Source: JBJYIN01 sp046237015 | Lineage (GTDB): Bacteria > Pseudomonadota > Gammaproteobacteria > Enterobacterales > Enterobacteriaceae | DNA: 64,000 bases | Direction of reading: 5' to 3' | NCBI RefSeq assembly: GCF_046237015.1 | Contig: NZ_JBJYIN010000021.1 | Location: 14,798-78,797 of the forward strand | Part shown: positions 43,975-52,543 of the stretch, one piece after another | Layout: every line of letters begins with the position of its first letter | Numbering within the stretch: the stretch's first letter is position 1 | Notes under the pieces: generated by a model | The model's input: the letters and a program-made list of their open reading frames with translations, nothing else | Database searches by the model: none | Told to the model about the DNA's origin: nothing | Translations under genes and position numbers: made by a program

Positions 43975-44967
43975 ATGCGTAAACCCTTACTATTTATCCT
44001 GATCCTGGTATTGATCGTGGTCTATGCATCACTGTTTGTGGTGCAAGAAGGTCAGCGCGGTATCGTCATGCGTTTTGGCAAGGTGCTGCGTGATGACGAG
44101 AATAAACCGTTGATTTATGTGCCGGGATTGCAATTTAAAATTCCGTTCATTGATTCAGTGAAAATGCTGGATGCGCGTATCCAGACGATGGAAAACCAGG
44201 CCGATCGCTTTATTACCAAAGAGCAGAAAGACCTGATCGTTGATTCCTATATCAAATGGCGTATCAGTGATTTCAGCCGTTATTATCTAGCCACTGGTGG
44301 CGGTGATATTTCTCAGGCTGAAGTGCTGTTAAAACGTAAATTCAGTGACCGTCTGCGTTCTGAGATTGGTCGTCTGGATGTAAAAGGCATCGTAACCGAC
44401 TCGCGTGGTCAGTTGATGTCTGATGTGCGTGAAGCGCTGAATACGGGGACGGGCGAAACCACGGAAGCGGATAACGCGATTGCGTCAGCCGCCGCGCGTG
44501 TTGAAAAAGAGACTACCGGCGCTGCGCAGCCGCACATAAACCCGAACAGTATGGCGGCATTGGGTATTGAGGTCATTGACGTACGTATCAAGCAGATTAA
44601 CTTGCCGACGGAAGTCTCTGACGCAATTTATCAACGTATGCGTGCAGAACGTGAAGCGGTCGCTCGTCGTCACCGCTCTCAAGGTCAGGAAGAAGCCGAA
44701 AAACTGAAAGCTACTGCGGATTATGAAGTGACGCGTACGCTGGCTGAAGCCGAACGCCAAGGGCGTATTACTCGCGGTGAAGGTGATGCGGAAGCGGCGA
44801 AACTGTTTGCGAATGCATTCAGTGAAGACCCTGATTTCTACTCCTTCATTCGTAGCCTGCGAGCGTATGAAAGCAGCTTCAGCGATAATCAGGACGTGAT
44901 GGTGCTGAGTCCGGATAGTGATTTCTTCCGCTATATGAAATCGCCTGAAACGACGCTCCGCCGTTAA
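43975..44967 (+). CDS. hflC: FtsH protease modulator HflC
   Basis: Partner of HflK in the FtsH-HflKC supercomplex. It has an N-terminal helix (about 4-22), then the SPFH domain starting VVQEGQRGIVMRFGKV. A helical region rich in Ala, Glu and Arg (RAEREAVARRHRSQGQEEAE) follows, with the conserved DPDFYSFIRSLRAYE near the end. 330 aa, near the usual 334. It follows hflK with almost no gap (GGGAGAG ribosome site inside hflK's end). Two hairpins follow, ending the superoperon. Confidence 0.97.
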   Translation: MRKPLLFILILVLIVVYASLFVVQEGQRGIVMRFGKVLRDDENKPLIYVPGLQFKIPFIDSVKMLDARIQTMENQADRFITKEQKDLIVDSYIKWRISDFSRYYLATGGGDISQAEVLLKRKFSDRLRSEIGRLDVKGIVTDSRGQLMSDVREALNTGTGETTEADNAIASAAARVEKETTGAAQPHINPNSMAALGIEVIDVRIKQINLPTEVSDAIYQRMRAEREAVARRHRSQGQEEAEKLKATADYEVTRTLAEAERQGRITRGEGDAEAAKLFANAFSEDPDFYSFIRSLRAYESSFSDNQDVMVLSPDSDFFRYMKSPETTLRR

Positions 44968-45007
44968 TCGTTTTTTCGGTTGTCGATAAACGTCGCTCCC
45001 TTTCGTT

Positions 45008-45027
45008 ATCCCCGCGTAAGCGGGGAT
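45008..45027 (+). terminator. GC-rich hairpin after hflC
   Basis: An 8-bp stem and 4-base loop (ATCCCCGC-GTAA-GCGGGGAT) followed by CTTTCTTC, 40 bases after the hflC stop. This is a plausible first terminator. Confidence 0.6.
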
Positions 45028-45106
45028 CTTTCTTCAGATAATGCGTTGATATCATGAATGACGGATGGGGAGCGGGTTTGTGAATCACCACTTTATCATC
45101 AGTCTG

Positions 45107-45132
45107 AAAAACCCGTTTTTACGGGTTTTTTT
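45107..45132 (+). terminator. Terminator upstream of yjeT
   Basis: The stem AAAAACCCG / CGGGTTTTT with a 6-base loop runs into a T-tract and completes termination of the hfl genes. Confidence 0.85.
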
Positions 45133-45197
45133 ATGGTTGATGGCAAATTATCCCTATCGTTTTCTTGACGCCCACGGATGATTTTTTAGGAATATTT

Positions 45198-45398
45198 ATG
45201 AATTCAACGATCTGGATGGCGCTTGGTTTAGTATTGGTTCTTGAGGGATTGGGGCCATTGCTGTTTCCTCGTATCTGGCGGCGCATGATTCTGGCTATGG
45301 CTCAGTTACCGGATAATATTTTACGTCGCTTTGGTGGTGGAATAGTGGTGGCTGGATGTGTGATCTACTATATGTTGCGTAGTCGGATGGGCAGCTAA
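45198..45398 (+). CDS. yjeT: Small membrane protein YjeT (DUF2065)
   Basis: A 66-residue inner-membrane protein of unknown function with two predicted helices, IWMALGLVLVLEGLGPLLF and GGGIVVAGCVIYYML, and the conserved loop LPDNILRRFGG. It matches E. coli YjeT closely. I start it at MNSTIWM because AGGAA stands seven bases before; an upstream in-frame ATG would add an unconserved leader. It lies between hflC and purA, the standard place. Confidence 0.9.
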   Translation: MNSTIWMALGLVLVLEGLGPLLFPRIWRRMILAMAQLPDNILRRFGGGIVVAGCVIYYMLRSRMGS

Positions 45399-45416
45399 AA
45401 TTCATCTGAAAAATGT

Positions 45417-45432
45417 GCGCAAACGTGTGCTA
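45417..45432 (+). promoter_or_regulatory. PurR-like operator before purA
   Basis: GCGCAAACGTGTGCTA matches the PurR consensus ACGCAAACGTTTGCGT at 12 of 16 positions. It lies just upstream of the predicted purA promoter. purA is a known PurR target in E. coli. Confidence 0.65.
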
Positions 45433-45438
45433 AAAGTA

Positions 45439-45467
45439 CTGAAAGCGAACAGATGAGATGTTAGAAT
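45439..45467 (+). promoter_or_regulatory. Predicted promoter of purA
   Basis: CTGAAA (45439-45444) and TAGAAT (45462-45467) are separated by 17 bases. The -10 matches five of six positions. It lies 30 bases before the purA start. Confidence 0.55.
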
Positions 45468-45497
45468 CCTTTTTTAAGCAACCTGGTGATTCTTGAG

Positions 45498-46796
45498 ATG
45501 GGTAAGAACGTCGTCGTACTGGGCACCCAATGGGGTGACGAAGGTAAAGGCAAGGTCGTTGATCTGCTGACTGAACGGGCTAAATATGTTGTGCGCTACC
45601 AAGGTGGCCACAATGCTGGCCATACTCTGGTTATTAACGGTGAAAAAACCGTTCTTCATTTAATTCCTTCAGGTATTCTGCGTGAAAATGTTGTCAGCAT
45701 CATCGGTAACGGTGTTGTACTGGCTCCTGACGCATTTATGAAAGAAATGACGGAACTTGAAGCGCGTGGCGTCCCGGTACGCGAGCGTTTGCTGCTTTCT
45801 GAAGCTTGTCCGTTAATTCTTCCTTATCATGTCGCGTTGGATAACGCACGTGAGAAGGCTCGAGGCTCCAAGGCTATCGGTACAACGGGCCGTGGCATTG
45901 GGCCAGCTTATGAAGATAAAGTGGCTCGTCGCGGCTTGCGTGTTGGCGATCTGTTCGACAAAGCAACTTTTGCAGTTAAGCTGAAAGATATCGTTGAATA
46001 CCATAACTTCCAACTTGTTAACTACTATAAAGTCGAAGCGGTTGACTACCAGAAAGTGTTAGATGAAGTATTGGCTATCGCTGATATTTTGACATCCATG
46101 GTGGTTGATGTTTCCGATTTGCTGTACAAAGCGCATCAGCGTGGCGATTTTGTCATGTTTGAAGGGGCGCAAGGTACGCTGCTGGATATTGATCACGGTA
46201 CTTATCCGTATGTCACCTCTTCCAATACCACTGCGGGTGGTGTAGCGACCGGTTCCGGCTTAGGTCCACGCTATGTCGATTATGTCTTGGGTATTGTGAA
46301 AGCGTATTCAACCCGTGTAGGGGCTGGTCCATTCCCAACGGAATTGTTCGATGATGTCGGCGAACATCTTTCCCAAAAAGGGAATGAATTTGGCGCGACG
46401 ACGGGCCGCCGCCGCCGCACTGGCTGGTTGGATGCTGTAGCCGTACGCCGTGCAGTACAGATTAACTCTTTGTCAGGTTTCTGCATGACCAAACTGGACG
46501 TGTTGGATGGTCTGAAAGAAGTTAAAATCTGCGTAGGGTACCGTATGCCTGACGGCCGCGAAGTGGATACGACGCCATTGGCGGCAGAAGGTTGGGAAGG
46601 TATTGAGCCGATCTATGAAACATTGCCTGGCTGGTCTGAAAGTACCTTTGGTGTTCAGGATCACAGCAAGTTACCACAGGCTGCCCTGAACTATATCAAA
46701 CGTGTAGAAGAAGTGACGGGTGTTCCGGTTGATATTATTTCTACCGGTCCGGATCGGAGTGAAACGATGATCCTGCGTGATCCGTTTGACGCTTGA
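45498..46796 (+). CDS. purA: Adenylosuccinate synthetase
   Basis: Joins IMP and aspartate with GTP to make adenylosuccinate, the first committed step to AMP. The GTP-binding loop is QWGDEGKGK (11-19), followed by GGHNAGHTL with the catalytic His, TTGRGIGPAYEDK and GATTGRRRRTGW, where IMP and the dimer-partner Arg bind. At 432 aa it equals E. coli PurA. The ATG at 45498 gives the conserved MGKNVVVLG start; an upstream ATT/TTG start would add residues absent in homologues. Confidence 0.98.
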   Translation: MGKNVVVLGTQWGDEGKGKVVDLLTERAKYVVRYQGGHNAGHTLVINGEKTVLHLIPSGILRENVVSIIGNGVVLAPDAFMKEMTELEARGVPVRERLLLSEACPLILPYHVALDNAREKARGSKAIGTTGRGIGPAYEDKVARRGLRVGDLFDKATFAVKLKDIVEYHNFQLVNYYKVEAVDYQKVLDEVLAIADILTSMVVDVSDLLYKAHQRGDFVMFEGAQGTLLDIDHGTYPYVTSSNTTAGGVATGSGLGPRYVDYVLGIVKAYSTRVGAGPFPTELFDDVGEHLSQKGNEFGATTGRRRRTGWLDAVAVRRAVQINSLSGFCMTKLDVLDGLKEVKICVGYRMPDGREVDTTPLAAEGWEGIEPIYETLPGWSESTFGVQDHSKLPQAALNYIKRVEEVTGVPVDIISTGPDRSETMILRDPFDA

Positions 46797-46852
46797 TTTG
46801 TGCAGTGACGAAGGTGTTTGAACGACGAGTTTAACACTCTCTGAACGGCAGT

Positions 46853-46880
46853 AAAAAAGGACGGGTTTCCCGTCCTTTTT
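46853..46880. terminator. Bidirectional terminator between purA and mpl
   Basis: AAAAAGGACGGG-TTT-CCCGTCCTTTTT has a long perfect stem with A-run before and T-run after, so it can stop both convergent transcripts. Confidence 0.9.
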
Positions 46881-46907
46881 GCTATTTAGTATTGTGCTAT
46901 TTTCTTT

Positions 46908-48293
46908 CTATTCATCATTGTGTTCAGCGGCTAAGGCTTTTTCTTTCAGTGCACTCAATAGCTTATTGTGAATGTCGCTGAAGCCACCGTTGCTCATGAC
47001 CAGAATGTGATCGCCCGGTTGGGCGGCTTTTATAATCATATCGATCAATGCATCTATGTCCGCACTCCAGTGTGCTGGTTGGATACAGGCATCGGTGACT
47101 TCAGCAACCTGCCAGGGAATATGCGGTGGTTGGAACAAGAAGACCTCATCTGCCCGGCCCAGAGACGGGGCTAGCTCATTCTTACACATGCCCATTTTCA
47201 TTGTATTAGAACGAGGTTCCAGTACGGCAAGAATGCGGGCGGTGCCACCGACCTTGCCACGTAGGGCGGCCAGCGTGGCGAGAATAGCTGTGGGGTGGTG
47301 AGCGAAGTCATCGTAAACGGCTACACCATGGGCTGTCCCGCGTAATTCAAGGCGGCGGCGAGCATTGATAAAGCCCCCCAACGCGCGGCAGGCATCAGTA
47401 GGTAAAATGCCAACATGGTGTGCAGCGGCAATTGCCATCAGGCCATTATGCATATTATGTTCGCCGACGAGCCCCCAATGGACCTCTCCGACTAGCTCGC
47501 CGTTGAGATAAACCTGATACTGGCTGGCATCGTTCGTCACTTTTTTAGCATGCCAGGCACCCTCTTCGCCAACCCATTCCTGTTCGCTCCAGCATCCCAT
47601 CCCCATGACTTGCTTGAGGTGGATATCGTTGGTTGGCAGGATAATTTTTCCGCTGCCGGGAACCAAACGTACCAGGTGGTGGAACTGTTTCTGGATCGCC
47701 TTCAGATCGTCAAAGATATCGGCGTGGTCGAACTCGAGGTTATTGAGAAGCAGCGTTCGTGGGCTGTAATGGACGAATTTGGAACGTTTGTCGAAGAATG
47801 CACAATCATACTCATCAGCTTCAACAACGATGAATGGGCTATCACCAAGGCGTGCGGAAACGGTGAAATTACCGGGAACACCGCCGATGACAAAACCCGG
47901 ATGATAACCGCAATCTTCAAGAATCCAGGTCACCATTCCTGCTGTGGTTGTTTTGCCATGTGTACCCGCAACGGCAATCACCCAGCGATCGCGTAAGACG
48001 TAATCATGTAACCACTGTGGACCAGAAATATAAGGCAGGCCTTGCTCCAAAACAGCTTCTACGCAAGGGTTTCCGCGAGTCATCGCGTTGCCCACGATAA
48101 CCAGATCAGGAGCAGGATCGAGCTGTGCGGGATCGTACCCCTGCGTTAGCGTGATGCCTTGTTCTTCCAGTAAGGTACTCATGGGAGGATAAACGTTTGC
48201 ATCTGAACCGGTTACCTGGTGGCCTAATGCGCGAGCCAACAGTGCCAGGCCGCCCATGAAGGTGCCACAGATGCCTAAAATATGAATACGCAT
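46908..48293 (-). CDS. mpl: UDP-MurNAc:L-Ala-gamma-D-Glu-meso-DAP ligase (murein peptide ligase)
   Basis: Cytoplasmic recycling enzyme that attaches the reclaimed tripeptide to UDP-N-acetylmuramate. It is a Mur ligase: the N-terminal domain starts HILGICGTFMGGLA, the ATP loop is GTHGKTT (110-116), then VVEADEYDCAFFDKRSKF and YDDFAHHPTAI. At 461 aa it is four longer than E. coli Mpl. It is divergent from fbp and convergent with purA. Confidence 0.97.
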   Translation of the reverse strand: MRIHILGICGTFMGGLALLARALGHQVTGSDANVYPPMSTLLEEQGITLTQGYDPAQLDPAPDLVIVGNAMTRGNPCVEAVLEQGLPYISGPQWLHDYVLRDRWVIAVAGTHGKTTTAGMVTWILEDCGYHPGFVIGGVPGNFTVSARLGDSPFIVVEADEYDCAFFDKRSKFVHYSPRTLLLNNLEFDHADIFDDLKAIQKQFHHLVRLVPGSGKIILPTNDIHLKQVMGMGCWSEQEWVGEEGAWHAKKVTNDASQYQVYLNGELVGEVHWGLVGEHNMHNGLMAIAAAHHVGILPTDACRALGGFINARRRLELRGTAHGVAVYDDFAHHPTAILATLAALRGKVGGTARILAVLEPRSNTMKMGMCKNELAPSLGRADEVFLFQPPHIPWQVAEVTDACIQPAHWSADIDALIDMIIKAAQPGDHILVMSNGGFSDIHNKLLSALKEKALAAEHNDE

Positions 48294-48400
48294 ACATTTT
48301 CCATCTATACAGTGAGTCTGCCTTACATTCTAACGCGATGAATCCACCATAAGAAATGGATTTGACTAGGTACTCGCTTTCTCTTTGGGCTACACTGCAT

Positions 48401-48416
48401 GCGCAAACGTTGGCGG
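48401..48416. promoter_or_regulatory. PurR-like operator between mpl and fbp
   Basis: GCGCAAACGTTGGCGG matches the PurR consensus at 13 of 16 positions, better than the site before purA. It lies 46 bases before the fbp start and about 108 before mpl. Confidence 0.5.
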
Positions 48417-48461
48417 TACATAAATGAAACCGCTTTTCATTCGTAGATTTGGGATAGTGTT

Positions 48462-49466
48462 ATGAAAACGTTAGGCGAATTTATCGTCGAAAAACAGCAC
48501 GATTTCTCTCATGCCACCGGTGAGCTTACCGCGCTGCTGTCTGCTATTAAACTCGGTGCCAAGATTATTCACCGTGATATTAATAAAGCGGGCCTGGTTG
48601 ATATTTTAGGTACCAGCGGGATTTCTAATATTCAGGGCGAAGTACAGATGAAACTCGATCTGTATGCCAACGAGAAATTGAAAGCCGCTCTAAAAGCTCG
48701 TGGTGAAGTGGCCGGTATTGCCTCTGAAGAAGAAGATGAGATTGTTATCTTTGACGGCGATAAAGCTGAAAACGCCAAGTATGTCGTATTGATGGATCCG
48801 TTGGATGGCTCCTCTAACATTGATGTTAACGTTTCTGTTGGCACCATTTTTTCTATTTACCGTCGTATCACGCCATTAGGGCAGCCGGTAACTGAAGCTG
48901 ATTTCCTGCAACCAGGTAACAAACAGGTCGCGGCAGGTTATATCGTTTACGGCTCATCCACGATGCTGGTTTATACTACTGGCCATGGTGTTCATGCCTT
49001 TACATACGATCCCTCTCTTGGCGTCTTTTGTCTGTCGCATGAAAAAGTTTGCTTCCCTGAGAAAGGGAATATGTACTCCATCAATGAAGGAAACTATATC
49101 AAGTTCCCTGTCGGCGTGAAGAAATACATCAAATTCTGTCAGGAACAGGATGAAGCCACTCAGCGTCCTTATACCTCACGCTATATTGGTTCATTGGTTG
49201 CTGATTTTCACCGTAATTTGCTGAAGGGCGGGATCTATCTCTACCCAAGTACGGCGAGCTACCCTAAGGGTAAACTACGTTTGCTCTATGAATGTAATCC
49301 AATGGCGCTTCTGGCAGAGCAGGCAGGTGGTAAAGCCAGTGACGGTAAGAACCGTATTTTGGATATTACGCCGGAGAAACTTCACCAACGTTCACCTTTC
49401 TTTGTCGGTACCGAATCGATGGTGGATGATGTTGAGCGCTTTATCCGTGAGTTCCCTGATGAATAA
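48462..49466 (+). CDS. fbp: Fructose-1,6-bisphosphatase class 1
   Basis: Gluconeogenic enzyme that hydrolyses fructose-1,6-bisphosphate; inhibited by AMP in the family. The metal and substrate motif MDPLDGSSNID (111-121) and the acidic ASEEEDE stretch give the Mg2+ site. SRYIGSLVADFHRNLLKGG, LYPSTASYPKGKLR and LYECNPMALLAEQAGGKAS follow. At 334 aa it is near the E. coli 332. A weak ribosome site (GGGATAG) precedes the ATG. A PurR-like box lies upstream. Confidence 0.97.
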   Translation: MKTLGEFIVEKQHDFSHATGELTALLSAIKLGAKIIHRDINKAGLVDILGTSGISNIQGEVQMKLDLYANEKLKAALKARGEVAGIASEEEDEIVIFDGDKAENAKYVVLMDPLDGSSNIDVNVSVGTIFSIYRRITPLGQPVTEADFLQPGNKQVAAGYIVYGSSTMLVYTTGHGVHAFTYDPSLGVFCLSHEKVCFPEKGNMYSINEGNYIKFPVGVKKYIKFCQEQDEATQRPYTSRYIGSLVADFHRNLLKGGIYLYPSTASYPKGKLRLLYECNPMALLAEQAGGKASDGKNRILDITPEKLHQRSPFFVGTESMVDDVERFIREFPDE

Positions 49467-49537
49467 ACGCGTTGCGTTGCTGCACGGTTTCATTGGGTAA
49501 TACAAATAGTTGGGTGTGCCTGAATGATTGGGCACAC

Positions 49538-49638
49538 TATCCTGTCATGCTTTAAGTTGTCAGCGTGTTGTTCAAAACGATGTTGTTCAAAACGATAATG
49601 TCTCGTCATGCAACTCGGGATTATTTCGTTAAGGGATA
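49538..49638. repeat. Degenerate copy 2 of the palindromic repeat
   Basis: Between fbp and ruvX, a left end (TATCCTGTCATGCTTTAAGTTG) similar to that of copy 1 and a right end (CATGCAACTCGGGATTATTT) flank a short, internally duplicated middle with GTTCAAAACGATG and GTTCAAAACGATA. The terminal TATACCC/GGGTATA is eroded. A GTGTGCC/GGCACAC hairpin lies directly before it (49514-49537). Confidence 0.6.
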
Positions 49639-49680
49639 AACATCCACGCTTATTGGTAAGCGCTATGGTTAAAACATTGG

Positions 49681-50103
49681 TTACAACGTTTGCGCTTCAA
49701 ACCAACTTTCCAGAATAACAACCGCTGATGCTGCATCGACGCTGCCTTTGTCTAGCGCACGAAAACCACCGCGTTCGAACAGATCCGCCCGCGCTTCAAC
49801 GGTACTTAGGCGTTCATCATGCAGCGCGATCTGAACACCAAAACGACCATGCAGGCGATTAGCAAACTTTCTTGCCCGTGCTGTCAGAGGTTGTTCTGTT
49901 CCATCCATATTGAGTGGCAGACCGACAACGACGAGATTGGGTTGCCATTCACTCAACAGTTTTTCCACCTTTTGCCAATCTGGCATGCCATCCTGTGCTT
50001 TAAATGAAGTGAGAGGACGAGCGGTGTGGGTGACCTCTTGACCGATGGCAACGCCAATACTTTTGGTTCCGAAGTCAAAGGCCATAATGGTTCTGTTTGC
50101 CAT
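49681..50103 (-). CDS. ruvX: Putative pre-16S rRNA nuclease / Holliday-junction-resolvase-like RuvX (YqgF)
   Basis: RNase H-fold protein of 140 aa, thought to trim the 5' end of pre-16S rRNA. Acidic residues occur in MAFDFGTKSIGVA, LPLNMDGTEQ, HDERLSTVEA and DAASAVVILE. The gene overlaps yqgE by one base (TGATG), the conserved pairing of Gammaproteobacteria. It is last in the sprT-endA-rsmE-gshB-yqgE-ruvX series. Confidence 0.96.
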   Translation of the reverse strand: MANRTIMAFDFGTKSIGVAIGQEVTHTARPLTSFKAQDGMPDWQKVEKLLSEWQPNLVVVGLPLNMDGTEQPLTARARKFANRLHGRFGVQIALHDERLSTVEARADLFERGGFRALDKGSVDAASAVVILESWFEAQTL

Positions 50104-50666
50104 CAGGCGTGTCCTGCTTCTGTTGAGATGTTATGAATATCGATTCCCAGTGTTTTTCCTGCTAGTCGCCAGCGTTCGGCAATGGGGGTGTGGAATAGAA
50201 TGTTTTTATCAGCCGGTGTCGTTAACCAGGCGTTTTCCAGAAGCTCATTTTCCAGTTGGCCGCTATCCCATGCTGAATAGCCTAGCGCGACCAGCGTATT
50301 TTGCGGTTGTTTGGCGGTTCCCAATGTTTCCAGGACATCTTTTGATGTGGTAATCATCGTATCTTCAGAGATCGGGATACTTGATGCAAAACCGGAACAT
50401 GGTGTATGCAGAATAAAACCTCGGTCATCGGCTAATGGGCCACCAGAAAAAACGGGTTTATCCAAGCGGATGGCTGGTTCACGTGGTTCCGGATTGATTT
50501 TTAACTTTTTCAGCACATTTTCCACAGTAAACTGATCCATCGGTTTATTGATAATTAACCCCATGGCGCCGTCTTCATTATGTTCGCAGATGTAGACTAC
50601 TGAACGTTTAAATACCGTGTCCTGTAGCGCAGGCATAGCGATGAGAAAGTGATGCTGTAAGTTCAT
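50103..50666 (-). CDS. yqgE: YqgE/AlgH family protein
   Basis: A 187-aa soluble protein of the UPF0301/AlgH family, of unclear function; it was linked to alginate regulation in Pseudomonas. Conserved segments are NLQHHFLIAMPALQD at the start, VVYICEHNEDGAMGLIINKP, VFSGGPLADDRGF and GYSAWDSGQLENELLENAW. The start is ATG. It is followed with a one-base overlap by ruvX, so the two are co-translated. Confidence 0.95.
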   Translation of the reverse strand: MNLQHHFLIAMPALQDTVFKRSVVYICEHNEDGAMGLIINKPMDQFTVENVLKKLKINPEPREPAIRLDKPVFSGGPLADDRGFILHTPCSGFASSIPISEDTMITTSKDVLETLGTAKQPQNTLVALGYSAWDSGQLENELLENAWLTTPADKNILFHTPIAERWRLAGKTLGIDIHNISTEAGHA

Positions 50667-50700
50667 TGTAGTGTTATCGATCTTTGTCGGTATTTAGTGG

Positions 50701-50721
50701 GGCTCACCAAGAAGGTGAGCC
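50701..50721 (-). terminator. Hairpin between gshB and yqgE
   Basis: A perfect 8-bp stem with a 5-base loop (GGCTCACC / GGTGAGCC) in the 89-base gap. No U-run follows on the minus strand, so it may only reduce read-through or protect the gshB mRNA end. Confidence 0.4.
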
Positions 50722-50755
50722 GAATAATTTCGCTTTTCCTGTTTGGAAAAGTCGA

Positions 50756-51715
50756 TTAACGGTGGCGTTCAGCCAGACGTTTTTCAATGGCATCCATCAG
50801 CATTCCGGTGATGGAGCAGTCCGGGTAGGCTGCTTCAATTTCACGTACACAGGTTGGACTGGTGACGTTAATTTCTGTCAGTCTATCGCCGATGATATCC
50901 AGACCAACAAAAATCAGGCCTTTTTGTTTCAAAGTCGGCGCAACATCACGTGCGATTTTCCAGTCGTTTTCGCTGAGAGGACGGGCTTCGCCGCGTCCAC
51001 CGGCTGCCAAGTTGCCACGAGTTTCGCCACTTTTGGGAATACGGGCCAGACAATAAGGCACCGGTTCGCCGTCCACAACTAGAACACGCTTATCTCCGTC
51101 TTTGATTGCCGGCAGATAATTTTGTGCCATGCAATAGCGGCTGGCATGTTCGGTCAATGTTTCAATAATAACGGAAACGTTGGCATCATCCTGTTTTAAA
51201 CGGAAAATGGATGCGCCGCCCATGCCGTCCAGTGGTTTCAGAATAACGTCGCCGTGTTTTTCATGGAACTGGCGCAGTTTGTCTGCCCGACGCGTGACGA
51301 GCGTATCGGGTGTCAAATGTGGGAACCAGGCGGTAAACAGCTTTTCGTTACAGTCTCTCAGACTTTGCGGCTTATTAACAATCAGCGTCCCTTTTTCTTC
51401 AGCACGTTCCAGAATGTACGTCGCGTAAATGAATTCCGTATCAAAAGGGGGATCTTTTCGCATGAGTATGACGTCGAGCTCTTCCAGCGCGATATCCTGC
51501 TCTCCGGAAAAATCATACCAGCCATCATAGTCATACTGAACGTTCAGGCGGCGGGTCGTTGCCCGCGCAACACCAGCATGTAGATAGAGATCGTTCATCT
51601 CCATATAATGCAGTTCCCACCCTCGACGCTGTGCTTCCAACAGCATAGCAAAGCTGGTGTCTTTCTTGATATTGATGGTGTCGATAGGGTCCATCACAAT
51701 ACCGAGTTTGATCAT
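50756..51715 (-). CDS. gshB: Glutathione synthetase
   Basis: ATP-grasp enzyme joining gamma-glutamylcysteine and glycine to make glutathione. LGIVMDPIDTINIKKDTSFA is the characteristic N-terminus. ATP-grasp segments are DVILKPLDGMGGASIFR and RGNLAAGGRGEARPL, with metal ligands in LIFVGLDIIGDRLTEINVTSP. At 319 aa it is close to E. coli GshB (316). It starts 11 bases after the rsmE stop, clearly in one operon. Confidence 0.97.
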   Translation of the reverse strand: MIKLGIVMDPIDTINIKKDTSFAMLLEAQRRGWELHYMEMNDLYLHAGVARATTRRLNVQYDYDGWYDFSGEQDIALEELDVILMRKDPPFDTEFIYATYILERAEEKGTLIVNKPQSLRDCNEKLFTAWFPHLTPDTLVTRRADKLRQFHEKHGDVILKPLDGMGGASIFRLKQDDANVSVIIETLTEHASRYCMAQNYLPAIKDGDKRVLVVDGEPVPYCLARIPKSGETRGNLAAGGRGEARPLSENDWKIARDVAPTLKQKGLIFVGLDIIGDRLTEINVTSPTCVREIEAAYPDCSITGMLMDAIEKRLAERHR

Positions 51716-51726
51716 TACTTTCTCCT

Positions 51727-52461
51727 TTACCCCAGATCGCCGAAACGTACCTGTAAGGCCGTAATCGCGGTGAGTGCTGTTGTTTCTGTACGCAAAATGC
51801 GTGGCCCCAATAGAATATCGGTGAATCCGTATTCCGAGGTCATCGAAATTTCATTGGAGGAAAGTCCTCCTTCCGGACCGATGAGCAATCGAATCTGACT
51901 GACCGGCAACGGTAATGTATTGATACTTTGCACTGCGCGTGGATGAAGATTGAGTTTTAACGCCGTATCCTGTTCCGCGCACCAGGCTTCCAGCGTCATC
52001 GCTGGGCGAATCATCGGTATACGATTGCGTCCGCATTGTTCACAGGCCGCGATGGCAATTTTTTGCCACTGTCCGACTTTCTTCTCAAGACGCTCAGCAT
52101 CGAGTTTTACGCCACATCGTTCGGAAAACAATGGGGTGATGATATTTACGCCAAGCTCAATGGATTTCTGAATGGTGAACTCCATTTTTTCGCCGCGTGA
52201 CATGACTTGCCCAAGATGCAAATGAAGCGGCGATTCTTTGTCTGCCAACTGACCTTCAGTGAAACGCACCCGCACATTTTTCTTTTCAGCCAGCATAATT
52301 TCTGCGTTAAACACATAATTACTGCCGTCGAAGAGCTGTAGAGATTGACCCGTATTCATTCGCAGAACACGCCCAACATGATTGGCGGCGTCTTCGCTCA
52401 AATCGACTTCGCCTCCACCGAGAGGAAGTGGCGCGGGGTGAAAAATGCGTGGTACTCGCAT
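51727..52461 (-). CDS. rsmE: 16S rRNA (uracil-1498-N3)-methyltransferase
   Basis: SPOUT-class methyltransferase modifying U1498 of 16S rRNA in the assembled 30S subunit. An N-terminal PUA-like domain (HVGRVLRMNTGQSLQLFDG) precedes the trefoil-knot fold with LIGPEGGLSSNEI and LGPRILRTETTALTAI, the SAM-binding signatures. 244 aa, one more than E. coli. It lies between endA and gshB, as in E. coli. Confidence 0.96.
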   Translation of the reverse strand: MRVPRIFHPAPLPLGGGEVDLSEDAANHVGRVLRMNTGQSLQLFDGSNYVFNAEIMLAEKKNVRVRFTEGQLADKESPLHLHLGQVMSRGEKMEFTIQKSIELGVNIITPLFSERCGVKLDAERLEKKVGQWQKIAIAACEQCGRNRIPMIRPAMTLEAWCAEQDTALKLNLHPRAVQSINTLPLPVSQIRLLIGPEGGLSSNEISMTSEYGFTDILLGPRILRTETTALTAITALQVRFGDLG

Positions 52462-52543
52462 ACTAATGTTCTGGCCTTATGAAAGAATGAGTTTTTATTG
52501 GACTGCATATTACCTACCATCGGTATAGTAGGTAGGCCAGCCA

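Noticed and set aside
48424..48440. Possible Cra (FruR) site before fbp (TGAAACC...TTTTCA)
   Set aside because: The halves are spaced differently from the Cra consensus and the core match is incomplete.
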